Shown one piece after another: positions 1 to 8,212 of a stretch of 29,848 bases of DNA. The translations under genes and the position numbers were made by a program. The notes under the pieces are model-generated. The model was not told where the DNA came from, did no database searches, and was given only the letters and a program-made list of their open reading frames with translations. Position 1 is the stretch's first letter; each line of letters opens with the position of its first letter. The stretch covers positions 1 through 29,848 of the forward strand of contig JALWRO010000044.1 in the NCBI GenBank assembly GCA_027080605.1, given 5' to 3'. The stretch is from Campylobacterales bacterium (GTDB taxonomy: Bacteria > Campylobacterota > Campylobacteria > Campylobacterales > QNZT01).

Positions 1-9
1 CTTTTTCAT
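1..9 (-). CDS. First codons of a gene running off the left edge
   Basis: The complement of bases 1-9 reads ATG AAA AAG, a Met-Lys-Lys start typical of exported proteins. It is preceded at 17-23 (complement) by AAAGGAT, a Shine-Dalgarno-like sequence 8 bases from the ATG, and further upstream by a TATACT -10 box. Only three codons are inside the window, so the product cannot be named. The AT-rich stretch 10-161 between it and the sua5-like gene holds no other convincing gene. Confidence 0.45.
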
Positions 10-37
10 AGAATAAATCCTTTATCTGATTTATTCA

Positions 38-43
38 AGTATA
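38..43 (-). promoter_or_regulatory. Putative -10 box (TATACT) for the left-edge gene
   Basis: The complement reads TATACT within a very AT-rich region, about 28 bases upstream of the ATG at position 9. No convincing -35 box is seen, which is common in Campylobacterota, where sigma-70 promoters often rely on the -10 and AT-rich upstream DNA. Confidence 0.35.
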
Positions 44-161
44 CATATTTTTTTTACCTTATGGTATATATTTACGAAAAAAGCGCTAATAAATATATTT
101 TTTGTTACTTTTTGAGCCAACAGGGAAATTTTTTCTCTCTAAAATCGTTTTTTTGTTAAAG

Positions 162-602
162 TTATCGGAGCTTCTTTTTGGTACGTTTTCCCAGCCGGTA
201 GATCGATGAAGCAACGCCTTCATGAAACCCTCTGGCATCTTCAACAATGACATCGGCAGTTTTAACGGCATAAGAGAGTACAAAGGGGTGTTTGCTGGCA
301 TTGGCGGAAGAGGAGTACATGAAACCGAAACGTTGTAAAAAAGAGCGGTGGTTTTTTTCACAAACCACACGCACCGCTTTTCTGTTTGGGTAGAGAAAAG
401 TGGTTTTGCATGCCCGTCGTACACTCTTTTTGAACTTGACGGGAGTACGGACAAACTGTTTCTGTTTCGCAAAAGAGTCCGTGGCAATCAGAAGCGGCTG
501 TTTGGGGTCTCTCTTTTTCGCTTTTGCAAGTACTTTTTTGTTTTGGGAGAGAAATCCGACGGTCGTATCTGTCTGAACAAGATAGACCAGATTCGGGTTC
601 AT
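162..602 (-). CDS. Short Sua5/YciO/YrdC-family protein
   Basis: A 146-aa protein of the Sua5/YrdC fold, the family that makes threonylcarbamoyl-AMP for the t6A modification of tRNA. Visible family marks are QTDTTVGFLS near the N-terminus (compare PTDTVYGL), a Lys/Arg-rich KKRDPKQPLLI segment and SSSANASKHP (compare the SAN-S/T-G loop). It is shorter than a typical TsaC (about 185 aa). The ATG at 602 is chosen because it follows the carB stop by one base; an in-frame start further upstream would sit inside carB. It is likely co-transcribed with carB. Being short, it may be a paralogue rather than the essential t6A enzyme; a second sua5/tsaC gene elsewhere would decide. Confidence 0.72.
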   Translation of the reverse strand: MNPNLVYLVQTDTTVGFLSQNKKVLAKAKKRDPKQPLLIATDSFAKQKQFVRTPVKFKKSVRRACKTTFLYPNRKAVRVVCEKNHRSFLQRFGFMYSSSANASKHPFVLSYAVKTADVIVEDARGFHEGVASSIYRLGKRTKKKLR

Positions 603-603
603 C

Positions 604-3600
604 TTACGAAAGATAATCCTGAATCGCCTCCGGATTAAGGGAGCCGTTTTTGGTACGCACGGCTGTAATCGCATCGGCAGTTACCAGTGCCGCGGCAACG
701 GTTGTGACATACGGAATCCCCAGTCGCAGTACGCTTTGGCGAATAAGTCTGGCATCGTTTTTCGTGGCGGTACTGTCACTCGTATTGACTACGAGTGCGA
801 TCTCCTCGTTTTTGATCATATCGGCGATATTCGGACGTCCTTCGGAGATTTTCAACACTTTTGTCGAAGGAATACCGACCTCTTCAAGTGCTTTATGGGT
901 ACCGCCTGTGGCGACAATGGAGAAACCGATGTCGATAAACTTCTGTCCCAGCTCTTTGATAAATCGTTTGTCTGTGTCGGTCAGAGAGATAAATACCGTT
1001 CCCTCTTTGGGCAGGCGGTTGTCACTGGCACACTGGCTTTTGGCAAAAGAGAGTGCAAAACTCTCGCTGATTCCCATCACTTCACCGGTCGATTTCATCT
1101 CCGGTCCAAGAATCAGGTCTGCACCGGCAAGTTTTTTAAACGGGAACACCGCCTCTTTGACGGAAACATGCACTTTTATACGCGGTTTATAGACTTCACC
1201 ATCTTTATAGACCACTTTGAACGTATCGTAAAAATTGAGCGCTTCGATCAAGTCACCTTTATACATCACCCGTGTTGCCACTTTCGCCAGTGGTACACCC
1301 GTCGCTTTGCTTACAAACGGTACCGTACGACTTGCACGCGGGTTCACTTCAATCATATAGATTTCGTTCTGATAGACAGCATACTGTATATTGAGCAATC
1401 CTTTAACGCCAAGCCCCAGTGCGATCTCTTTGGTTTTAATCTCAATCTCTTTTTGCAACGCTTCGGAGAGGGAAATGGGAGGCAAAGAACAGGCGCTGTC
1501 ACCACTGTGAATACCCGCCTCTTCGATATGCTGCATAATCGCGCCGATATAGACCTCTTTGCCGTCACAGATTGCATCGACATCGATCTCGGTCGCATGG
1601 TCGAGAAATTTATCCAGCAATACCGGCGAGTCGTTGCTGACGCTGACCGCTTCTTCCATATACTGATTCAGTTCCTCGTCACTGTAAACAATCCGCATCG
1701 CTCGTCCACCCAGCACATAGCTCGGTCTTACCAGCACCGGATAGCCGATTTCACGGGCAATTTTCAAAGCATCTTCCTTGTTTGTCGCAGTGGCGTTTGC
1801 CGGCTGTTTGACACCGATTTTCTGGATAAATTCTGAAAACTTTTCACGATCTTCCGCAAGGTCGATCACCTCAGCAGAAGTACCGATAATCTTCGCCCCG
1901 ATCCGCGTCAGATCACGGGAGAGTTTCAGCGGTGTCTGTCCACCGAAATGCACAATCACACCATCCGGATTTTCACGCTCGATCACTGTACGCACACCCT
2001 CAAAATTGATCGGTTCAAAATAGAGAATATCACTTGTATCGTAATCGGTTGAAACGGTTTCGGGGTTGCAGTTATACATAATCGACTTGACACCCATGTC
2101 CTGCAATGCAAATGCAGCATGTACGCAGCAGTAGTCAAATTCGATACCCTGCCCGATTCTATTCGGTCCGCCACCAATCACCATCACTTTGGTATCTTTC
2201 ATGATGTTCTCTTCTTTCTCAATCGCGGAAACCGGTGTGGTGGAGTAGAGATACGGTGTCAGTGCTTTGAATTCAGCCGCGCAGGTATCAACTTCGTTAT
2301 ATTCGAGTTTGATTCCCAGCTTCTGACGGCTTTCATAGACTTCATCTTCACGAACACCGGTCAACTTTGCCAGCATAGCATCGGAGAAGCCGTAAGTTTT
2401 GGCGTAGCGCAGTTTTTCTTTATCACTGAGTATCGATTTGTCAACCTCTTTTTCAAATGCGACGATCTCTTCGATCTGATACAAAAACCATGGATCTACT
2501 TTGCACAACTCAAAAACATCTTCCACGCTGTACCCACGCCTGAAGGCTTCGGCGATATAGAGAATTCTCTCGGCATTGGGACGGCGAATCTCTTTTTGCA
2601 ACATCGCATCGTCGACATCGAGTTTCTCAAAGCCGCTAAGATCTGTTTCAAGTGAGCAAAGCGCCTTTTGCACCGACTCTTTGAACGTACGACCGATCGC
2701 CATCGCTTCTCCGACACTCTTCATGGAAGTGGTCAAAGTCGAATCGGCACCGGGAAATTTTTCGAAGGTAAACCGCGGTACTTTGGTGACAATGTAGTCG
2801 ATCACCGGCTCAAAACTTGCCGCCGTGCCGGTAATGTCGTTGGTAATTTCATCCAGTGTATAACCCACTGCAAGGAGTGTTGCCACTTTGGCAATCGGAT
2901 AACCCGTCGCTTTGGATGCCAGTGCGGAAGAGCGGCTGACACGCGGATTCATCTCGATCACCGTCATACGCCCGTTTTTGGGATTGACTGCAAATTGTAC
3001 ATTACTACCACCCGTATCAACCCCAATCTCCCGCAAAATTGCAAATGAGGCGTTACGCATATGCTGATACTCTTTGTCAGTCAGTGTCAATGCGGGTGCT
3101 ACAGTAATACTGTCACCGGTATGTACACCCATCGGATCAAAGTTCTCAATGGAACAGACAATGATACAGTTATCTTCCCTGTCTCGGATCACTTCCATCT
3201 CATACTCTTTCCATCCAAGCAGCGACTCTTCGATCAAAATCTCGTTGATCGGACTCGCTTCCAGTCCCAGCTGTGCCAGTTGTTTATATTCATCAATATT
3301 GTACGCGACACCGCTTCCCCCGCCTGCAAGGGTAAAAGAGGCACGGATAATCAGAGGGAAACCGATCTCTTCGGCAGCCTGCATCGCTTCATCCATATTG
3401 TAAGCATACTTACTTTTAGGAAGATCCATGCCGATTTTGATCATCGCCTCTTTAAACGCCTGTCTGTCTTCACCCTTTTGAATCGCTTCGGGATGCGCCC
3501 CCAAAAACTCTACACCGTCGAGCATTCCTTTTTCATACATTTTCATCGCCACGTTGAGCGCGGTTTGTCCACCCATGGTAGGCAGGATGGCATCGATTTT

Positions 3601-3843
3601 CTCTTTTTTGATAATTTCGTAAATAACATCTTCATGAATCGGTTCAATGTACGTACGGTCTGCAAATTCGGGGTCTGTCATAATCGTTGCAGGATTGGAG
3701 TTAATCAAAACAACTTCGTATCCCAGTTCTTTAAGTGTTTTTGCTGCCTGTGTTCCGGAATAATCAAATTCACACGCTTGTCCGATTACAATAGGACCTG
3801 AACCAATCAATAATATTTTCTGTATATCTTCACGTTTTGGCAT
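604..3843 (-). CDS. carB: Carbamoyl phosphate synthase, large subunit
   Basis: A full-length 1079-aa CarB, which makes carbamoyl phosphate from bicarbonate, ATP and glutamine-derived ammonia for pyrimidine and arginine synthesis. The two homologous halves are visible: LIGSGPIVIGQACEFDYSG near residue 12 and IGGGPNRIGQGIEFDY near residue 556, each followed by an ATP-grasp domain with ENxR/EVNPR-type motifs (IEMNPRVSRSSAL, IEVNPRASRTVPF). The C-terminal MGS-like allosteric domain contains FSIVATGGTHKAL. The ATG at 3843 is preceded by AGGGA seven bases upstream and by a TATAAT box in the 42-base gap after mreC, so carB probably has its own promoter as well as read-through from the upstream block. 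The small subunit carA is not in the window. Confidence 0.97.
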   Translation of the reverse strand: MPKREDIQKILLIGSGPIVIGQACEFDYSGTQAAKTLKELGYEVVLINSNPATIMTDPEFADRTYIEPIHEDVIYEIIKKEKIDAILPTMGGQTALNVAMKMYEKGMLDGVEFLGAHPEAIQKGEDRQAFKEAMIKIGMDLPKSKYAYNMDEAMQAAEEIGFPLIIRASFTLAGGGSGVAYNIDEYKQLAQLGLEASPINEILIEESLLGWKEYEMEVIRDREDNCIIVCSIENFDPMGVHTGDSITVAPALTLTDKEYQHMRNASFAILREIGVDTGGSNVQFAVNPKNGRMTVIEMNPRVSRSSALASKATGYPIAKVATLLAVGYTLDEITNDITGTAASFEPVIDYIVTKVPRFTFEKFPGADSTLTTSMKSVGEAMAIGRTFKESVQKALCSLETDLSGFEKLDVDDAMLQKEIRRPNAERILYIAEAFRRGYSVEDVFELCKVDPWFLYQIEEIVAFEKEVDKSILSDKEKLRYAKTYGFSDAMLAKLTGVREDEVYESRQKLGIKLEYNEVDTCAAEFKALTPYLYSTTPVSAIEKEENIMKDTKVMVIGGGPNRIGQGIEFDYCCVHAAFALQDMGVKSIMYNCNPETVSTDYDTSDILYFEPINFEGVRTVIERENPDGVIVHFGGQTPLKLSRDLTRIGAKIIGTSAEVIDLAEDREKFSEFIQKIGVKQPANATATNKEDALKIAREIGYPVLVRPSYVLGGRAMRIVYSDEELNQYMEEAVSVSNDSPVLLDKFLDHATEIDVDAICDGKEVYIGAIMQHIEEAGIHSGDSACSLPPISLSEALQKEIEIKTKEIALGLGVKGLLNIQYAVYQNEIYMIEVNPRASRTVPFVSKATGVPLAKVATRVMYKGDLIEALNFYDTFKVVYKDGEVYKPRIKVHVSVKEAVFPFKKLAGADLILGPEMKSTGEVMGISESFALSFAKSQCASDNRLPKEGTVFISLTDTDKRFIKELGQKFIDIGFSIVATGGTHKALEEVGIPSTKVLKISEGRPNIADMIKNEEIALVVNTSDSTATKNDARLIRQSVLRLGIPYVTTVAAALVTADAITAVRTKNGSLNPEAIQDYLS

Positions 3844-3871
3844 AGATTTCCCTGGGTAATAAAATTGCGCT

Positions 3872-3877
3872 ATTATA
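3872..3877 (-). promoter_or_regulatory. -10 box of the carB promoter (TATAAT)
   Basis: The complement reads a perfect TATAAT in the context GCTATAATAGCGC, 28 bases upstream of the carB ATG, in the only real gap (3844-3885) between mreC and carB. No good -35 hexamer is seen 16-19 bases further upstream. Confidence 0.6.
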
Positions 3878-3885
3878 GCAAATTA

Positions 3886-4689
3886 CTACTTTAGAGCATC
3901 GCTGAAAAGGGTGCTGTTTCGTTCGTTTATGCCCGGAGTGTGTACATCAACCGCATAAAAAAATTCGGGCTGATTCAATTCGGCATAAGGTTTTACCAAT
4001 GCCATTTTGTAGAGGCTGGTTGTCTGAATGTGAACCACTTCACCGACTTTAACACCTTCATAAAATATATTGTCGTTTCCGCTTGTGACAACTTCATCAC
4101 CGATCGCGATATTTGCATAGGAGGGTATATACTTCACCCGCAGGAAATCCTTCTCTCCGAAAACGACGCCCAGGTGTTTTTTCTTTCCTATTTCTACGGA
4201 AAAAATCATCTTTTTATTCGATAAAAGTCTGGCAATAGGTTTACCGTTTTTTTCGTCGACAATGCCGGCGGCATACCCTTTGTACAAAAGACCGTAGATC
4301 ATAGTATGGTTGTAATCGGGAAAATCGAGCCACATCATACTGAAATCTCCAAGCTTCACATAGGAGAGTGCCTGCACAGGATACAAACCCGGTTCATAGG
4401 GCTGCAAACCATTTTCTTTTAGGAAGTGGTTCAGTTTCGAAGCAAACGCAACAGACAATGTCGCTGTTTTCTGACACGTTTTCAACTCTTTTTGCAACGC
4501 GATAATTTGCTCTTTTTGGTTGAAAAGTGTTGTAAATTTTTCTGTTATACTCTTTTGTTGGTGCAGAATATAAGATTTAACAGCCAGGGGAAAGGAGATG
4601 ACTTTTGCCCTGACAGCAGCACTGAAGTTGACGGAGATATAAAGGATAATCCCGATCAGTGCTGCAAGAAGAAGCCGGTTTTTAATCAT
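3886..4689 (-). CDS. mreC: Rod shape-determining protein MreC
   Basis: A 267-aa protein with the MreC plan: short cytoplasmic start, one N-terminal membrane helix (about residues 5-25, LLLAALIGIILYISV), a coiled-coil stretch (about 45-75, QKSITEKF...EQIIALQKELK), then a periplasmic beta-rich domain. MreC links the MreB cytoskeleton to the elongation peptidoglycan machinery in the periplasm. It overlaps the end of mreB by 8 bases, the usual mreB-mreC order, so the two are translationally coupled. No mreD gene follows; carB does. The Shine-Dalgarno is weak, consistent with coupling. Confidence 0.9.
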   Translation of the reverse strand: MIKNRLLLAALIGIILYISVNFSAAVRAKVISFPLAVKSYILHQQKSITEKFTTLFNQKEQIIALQKELKTCQKTATLSVAFASKLNHFLKENGLQPYEPGLYPVQALSYVKLGDFSMMWLDFPDYNHTMIYGLLYKGYAAGIVDEKNGKPIARLLSNKKMIFSVEIGKKKHLGVVFGEKDFLRVKYIPSYANIAIGDEVVTSGNDNIFYEGVKVGEVVHIQTTSLYKMALVKPYAELNQPEFFYAVDVHTPGINERNSTLFSDALK

Positions 4690-5719
4690 GTAAAGAGATG
4701 CTTTGTAAAAGCTCGATCTCCTCTAACATACGTCCGGTTCCTTTTGCGACTGCCAGTAAAGGTTCTTCAGAAACAAAAACAGGCAATTTGACAATTTTGC
4801 TCAAATAACTGTCTAAACCACGAATCAAGGCACCCCCTCCGGTCAGTACAATACCGTTTTCAACAATATCCGATGCCAGATCCGGCGGTACCACTTCCAA
4901 AATTTCTCTGACAGCTGCGGCAATATCTTTCAGCGGCTCGGTAATCGCTTCACGGGTCTCTTTACTTGAAATTTCAATACTCTTCAAAAGACCTGTTACT
5001 TGATCACGCCCTTTGATCAGCATCTTCATCTCTTTTTCGGGAACCACCGCCGTACCGATCTCTATTTTGACCTCTTCGGCTGTTCTGTCACCGATCAAAA
5101 GATTGAATTTTTTCTTGACATAATCGACAATCGCCTGGTCGAATTTGTCACCGCCGACACGAATCGATTTGCTGCGCACCAGACCACCCAGTGAGATAAC
5201 ACCGATCTCAGTCGTACCACCGCCGATATCAACGACCATATTTCCTTTCGGATCCTGAATCGGCAAGCCGGCACCGATTGCCGCGGCTTTCGGCTCTTCT
5301 ACCAAAATAACATCACGTGCGCCTGCATTCATTGCCGACTCTTTGACTGCTTTACGTTCTACCTGTGTCAGACCGTACGGAATACAGATAATCACCCGCG
5401 GACGGATAAAGTTGTTTCTTGAGTGCGATTTTTGGATGAAATATTTGATCATTTTCTCTGTGATTTCGAAGTCTGCGATGACACCCTCTTTCAAAGGACG
5501 AATCGCTTCGATATCACCCGGTGTTTTTCCCAGCATCTCTTTGGCTTCTTTTCCGACCGCCAAAAGTTTTTTACGTCCGCCTTTACCGATCTGTACCGCG
5601 ACAACGGAAGGTTCGTTGATAACAATCCCTTTTCCCTTGACCAGTACAATCGTATTTGCGGTACCGAGATCGATACTCAGATCATTGGAAAACAGTCCTA
5701 AAATCTTACTCAATAACAT
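4682..5719 (-). CDS. mreB: Rod shape-determining protein MreB
   Basis: A 345-aa bacterial actin. The phosphate-1 loop (DLSIDLGTANTIVLVKGKGI, residues 13-32), the VVDIGGGTTEIGVISLGG phosphate-2 region and the ENGIVLTGGGALIRGLD adenosine region are all present. MreB filaments under the inner membrane direct lateral wall synthesis. Its ATG overlaps the clpX stop by one base (TAATG), and its end overlaps mreC by 8 bases. Confidence 0.97.
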   Translation of the reverse strand: MLLSKILGLFSNDLSIDLGTANTIVLVKGKGIVINEPSVVAVQIGKGGRKKLLAVGKEAKEMLGKTPGDIEAIRPLKEGVIADFEITEKMIKYFIQKSHSRNNFIRPRVIICIPYGLTQVERKAVKESAMNAGARDVILVEEPKAAAIGAGLPIQDPKGNMVVDIGGGTTEIGVISLGGLVRSKSIRVGGDKFDQAIVDYVKKKFNLLIGDRTAEEVKIEIGTAVVPEKEMKMLIKGRDQVTGLLKSIEISSKETREAITEPLKDIAAAVREILEVVPPDLASDIVENGIVLTGGGALIRGLDSYLSKIVKLPVFVSEEPLLAVAKGTGRMLEEIELLQSISLHD

Positions 5720-6945
5720 TATGCACTCTTTTTCTGTGGTTTTCTGTAAACAGGTTTTGCTTCTTTACTGATGACACCCTTGGTGATAATCACTTCATAG
5801 CCTGCAAGTTCCGGCAACTCATACATGATATCAACCATAATCTCTTCCATGATCGTTCTCAGACCTCTGGCACCCGTTTTTCGTTTTAGGGCAAGCTCGG
5901 CAATGGCAAGCAGCGCTTCATCTTCAAATGTCAAAATAACATCGTCTATGGCAAAAAGTTTTTTATACTGTTTGATAATAGAGTTCTTAGGTTCTGTCAG
6001 AATTCTGACCATATCCTCTTTGCTAAGCTGTTTCAGCGTTGCAACAGAGTGGAGTCGACCGATCAGTTCAGGAATCAACCCGTAATGTACCAGGTCATCA
6101 GGCTCTACCAGTGACAGCAGATCTGCTTCCTCTTTCTTACCGCGTTTATCCTGTCCAAAACCAAGCACATTGCTTCCCAGACGTTTTTTGATAATATCTT
6201 CGAGACCGTCAAAGGCACCGCCGCAAATGAACATAATATTGGAGGTATCGATTTGCGCAAACTCCTGGTTGGGATGTTTTCTGCCACCCTTTGGAGAGAT
6301 ATTAACCTGAGAGCCTTCGATAATTTTCAACAGTGCCTGCTGTACACCTTCACCGGAAACATCTCTGGTAATCGAACGATTTTCCCCAAGTCTGGCTATT
6401 TTATCGATCTCATCGATAAATACGATTCCCTGTTCCGCTTTTTTAATATCGTTGTCCGCCACCTGAAGCAATCTTGTCAAAATATTTTCCACATCTTCAC
6501 CGACATATCCCGCTTCCGTCAGACTGGTAGCGTCTGCAATGGCAATAGGCACATCCAGAAACTTCGCAAGTGTCTGTGCCATCAATGTTTTACCACTACC
6601 TGTCGGACCGATAAAAAGTACGTTTGACTTCTGAATCTCCGTATCATCACCTGCTATCTTGTGCTGTTTGAAGATTCTTTTATAGTGATTATAGACGCTG
6701 ACAGCAAAGACTTTTTTGGCTTCATCCTGTCCGATCACATACTCATCGAGTACTTTTTTCAACTCTTTCGGTGTGAAAAGCTCCATATCGAGTTCAGTTT
6801 CACTGCCCTCTTCCCCTTCATCACCGAAGAAGATTTTGTATGCCGAGACAACACAATTTTCACAAATATAGATATCCTCTCCGGCCAGAAGTCGGTTATC
6901 GACACTCTCCGGGGCATTACAAAAACTACATACTTTTTTTGACAT
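5719..6945 (-). CDS. clpX: ATP-dependent Clp protease ATP-binding subunit ClpX
   Basis: A 408-aa hexameric AAA+ unfoldase that feeds substrates to ClpP. The N-terminal zinc domain has C6, C9, C28 and C31. Walker A is GPTGSGKT (113-120), Walker B is IVFIDEIDK, and sensor/arginine-finger motifs (ELIGRL, GARGLR) follow. The ClpP-contacting loop reads LGFG rather than the common IGFG. The ATG at 6945 is preferred over an in-frame ATG at 6975 because it has AGAGGAAA seven bases upstream and matches the family start (MSKKVCSFC), whereas 6975 lies inside lpxA. No clpP is in the window. Confidence 0.96.
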   Translation of the reverse strand: MSKKVCSFCNAPESVDNRLLAGEDIYICENCVVSAYKIFFGDEGEEGSETELDMELFTPKELKKVLDEYVIGQDEAKKVFAVSVYNHYKRIFKQHKIAGDDTEIQKSNVLFIGPTGSGKTLMAQTLAKFLDVPIAIADATSLTEAGYVGEDVENILTRLLQVADNDIKKAEQGIVFIDEIDKIARLGENRSITRDVSGEGVQQALLKIIEGSQVNISPKGGRKHPNQEFAQIDTSNIMFICGGAFDGLEDIIKKRLGSNVLGFGQDKRGKKEEADLLSLVEPDDLVHYGLIPELIGRLHSVATLKQLSKEDMVRILTEPKNSIIKQYKKLFAIDDVILTFEDEALLAIAELALKRKTGARGLRTIMEEIMVDIMYELPELAGYEVIITKGVISKEAKPVYRKPQKKSA

Positions 6946-6949
6946 TTGT

Positions 6950-7729
6950 CTATTTCCTCTCATATGGTATTCCACGCTGCGTCTTTAAAATAAATTCACA
7001 CAACTGTTTTACTTTACTATTCGTACTCTCTGAAAACAACACTTCCGCAGCATCTTTCATGCCTTTGTCGCCTCTGAATATCTTTTTGTAAGCGTCATTG
7101 AGTGCATTGATATCCTCTTTTTCAAATCTGCGGCGAAGCCCGACAATATTCAAACTTCTTACCATCGCCCGATTTCCTTCTGCCAGACAAAAAGGCGGAA
7201 TATCCTGTGCTACCGCGCTTGCACCACCTATCATCGCATGGTCACCGATTTTCACAAACTGATGCACCGGCGTATAACCGCCTATCACAACATGGTCGCC
7301 AATCTCCACATGCCCCGCGAGGGCGGCATTGTTTGCGAGAATATTGTGGTTGCCGATGACACAGTCATGCGCGACATGGGTATATGCCATGAAAAGGTTG
7401 TTGTCCCCGATCGTGGTAACCCCTTTGTCATCTTCGGTTCCCGGATTGAAAAAGGTAAATTCTCTGATCGTATTGTTTTTTCCGATCACTAGCTTTACAT
7501 CGCCGCCTCGAAACTTAAGATCCTGGGGAATCGAACCGATCGCGGCATTTTGAAAAATCTTTGTATTTTCACCGATCTCCGTGTGCCCGTGAATCTGCGC
7601 ACCCTGTCCAATGACTACACCGTCAGCCAGTACCGCTTTACCGGATATAAAGGCATACGCACCGACCACAGCATTTTTTGCAATCTGCGCACCCTCTTCG
7701 ATAATGGCGGTCGGATGAATGTTTGACAT
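6950..7729 (-). CDS. lpxA: UDP-N-acetylglucosamine acyltransferase LpxA
   Basis: A 259-aa acyltransferase that puts the 3-hydroxyacyl chain on UDP-GlcNAc, the first step of lipid A synthesis. The N-terminal two thirds are hexapeptide repeats forming a left-handed beta-helix (IHPTAIIEEGAQIAKNAVVG and following turns). The catalytic His is H121 in THVAHDCVIG. A helical C-terminal domain ends in GIPYERK. It begins two bases after fabZ ends, and its last codons hold the clpX ribosome binding site. LpxA and FabZ compete for the same hydroxyacyl-ACP pool, so the pairing makes sense. Confidence 0.96.
   Translation of the reverse strand: MSNIHPTAIIEEGAQIAKNAVVGAYAFISGKAVLADGVVIGQGAQIHGHTEIGENTKIFQNAAIGSIPQDLKFRGGDVKLVIGKNNTIREFTFFNPGTEDDKGVTTIGDNNLFMAYTHVAHDCVIGNHNILANNAALAGHVEIGDHVVIGGYTPVHQFVKIGDHAMIGGASAVAQDIPPFCLAEGNRAMVRSLNIVGLRRRFEKEDINALNDAYKKIFRGDKGMKDAAEVLFSESTNSKVKQLCEFILKTQRGIPYERK
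6953..6960 (-). promoter_or_regulatory. Ribosome binding site deciding the clpX start
   Basis: The complement reads AGAGGAAA, seven bases before the ATG at 6945. The same bases encode the last codons of lpxA, so this site is embedded in the upstream gene. Confidence 0.65.
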
Positions 7730-7731
7730 AT

Positions 7732-8181
7732 TTACTTATCCACAATCATTGCTTTAAGATCTGCTTCTGTAGTCATTTTTCCGTCCACATACGCTTCACC
7801 GTGCAACATCCAGATATTACCGCGGTGTCTGGTCACGGTCAATTTATACTCCAGACGATCACCGGGACGTACCGGCGCTCTGAATTTACAATTGTCGATA
7901 CTCATAAAATAGACCACTTTATTTTCAATATTTTCCTGATCCTCTTCACTCATACTTTTAAAAGCGAGTACACCGCCTGCTTGCGCCATACCCTCGACAA
8001 TCATCACACCCGGATAGATAGGGTGACCGGGGAAGTGCCCCTGAAAAATGTTTTCACTGATCGATACATTTTTATAAGCGTCGATAAATTTTCCCGCTTC
8101 CATTTCTACAACCCGATCAATCAACAAAAAAGGAAATCGATGGGGAAGGATTTTTTGAATTTCAACAACGTCCATTAACAA
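7732..8181 (-). CDS. fabZ: 3-hydroxyacyl-ACP dehydratase FabZ
   Basis: A 149-aa hot-dog dehydratase of type II fatty acid synthesis. The catalytic region is QGHFPGHPIYPGVMIVEGMAQ, with H49 and E64 as the catalytic pair; ILPHRFPFLLIDRV near the N-terminus is a family signature. Two starts compete: TTG at 8181 has GGAG seven bases upstream, whereas ATG at 8175 would be 13 bases from it. The spacing favours TTG, although several relatives start like the ATG version. It follows queH after 31 bases. Confidence 0.95.
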   Translation of the reverse strand: MLMDVVEIQKILPHRFPFLLIDRVVEMEAGKFIDAYKNVSISENIFQGHFPGHPIYPGVMIVEGMAQAGGVLAFKSMSEEDQENIENKVVYFMSIDNCKFRAPVRPGDRLEYKLTVTRHRGNIWMLHGEAYVDGKMTTEADLKAMIVDK

Positions 8182-8188
8182 GATATCA

Positions 8189-8192
8189 CTCC
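8189..8192 (-). promoter_or_regulatory. Ribosome binding site of fabZ, favouring a TTG start
   Basis: The complement reads GGAG, seven bases before TTG (8181) and 13 before ATG (8175). Seven is near optimal; thirteen is long. Confidence 0.5.
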
Positions 8193-8212
8193 AACTCTAA
8201 GATAAATCAATT

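Noticed and set aside
736..3801. Long plus-strand reading frames (736-1836, 3061-3801 and others) opposite carB
   Set aside because: They mirror the codon pattern of carB, have no ribosome site or recognisable motif, and carB is intact and highly conserved.
6946..6975. Longer N-terminus of ClpX starting at 6975
   Set aside because: It would overlap lpxA by 26 bases and add ten residues foreign to the family; AGAGGAAA points to the ATG at 6945.
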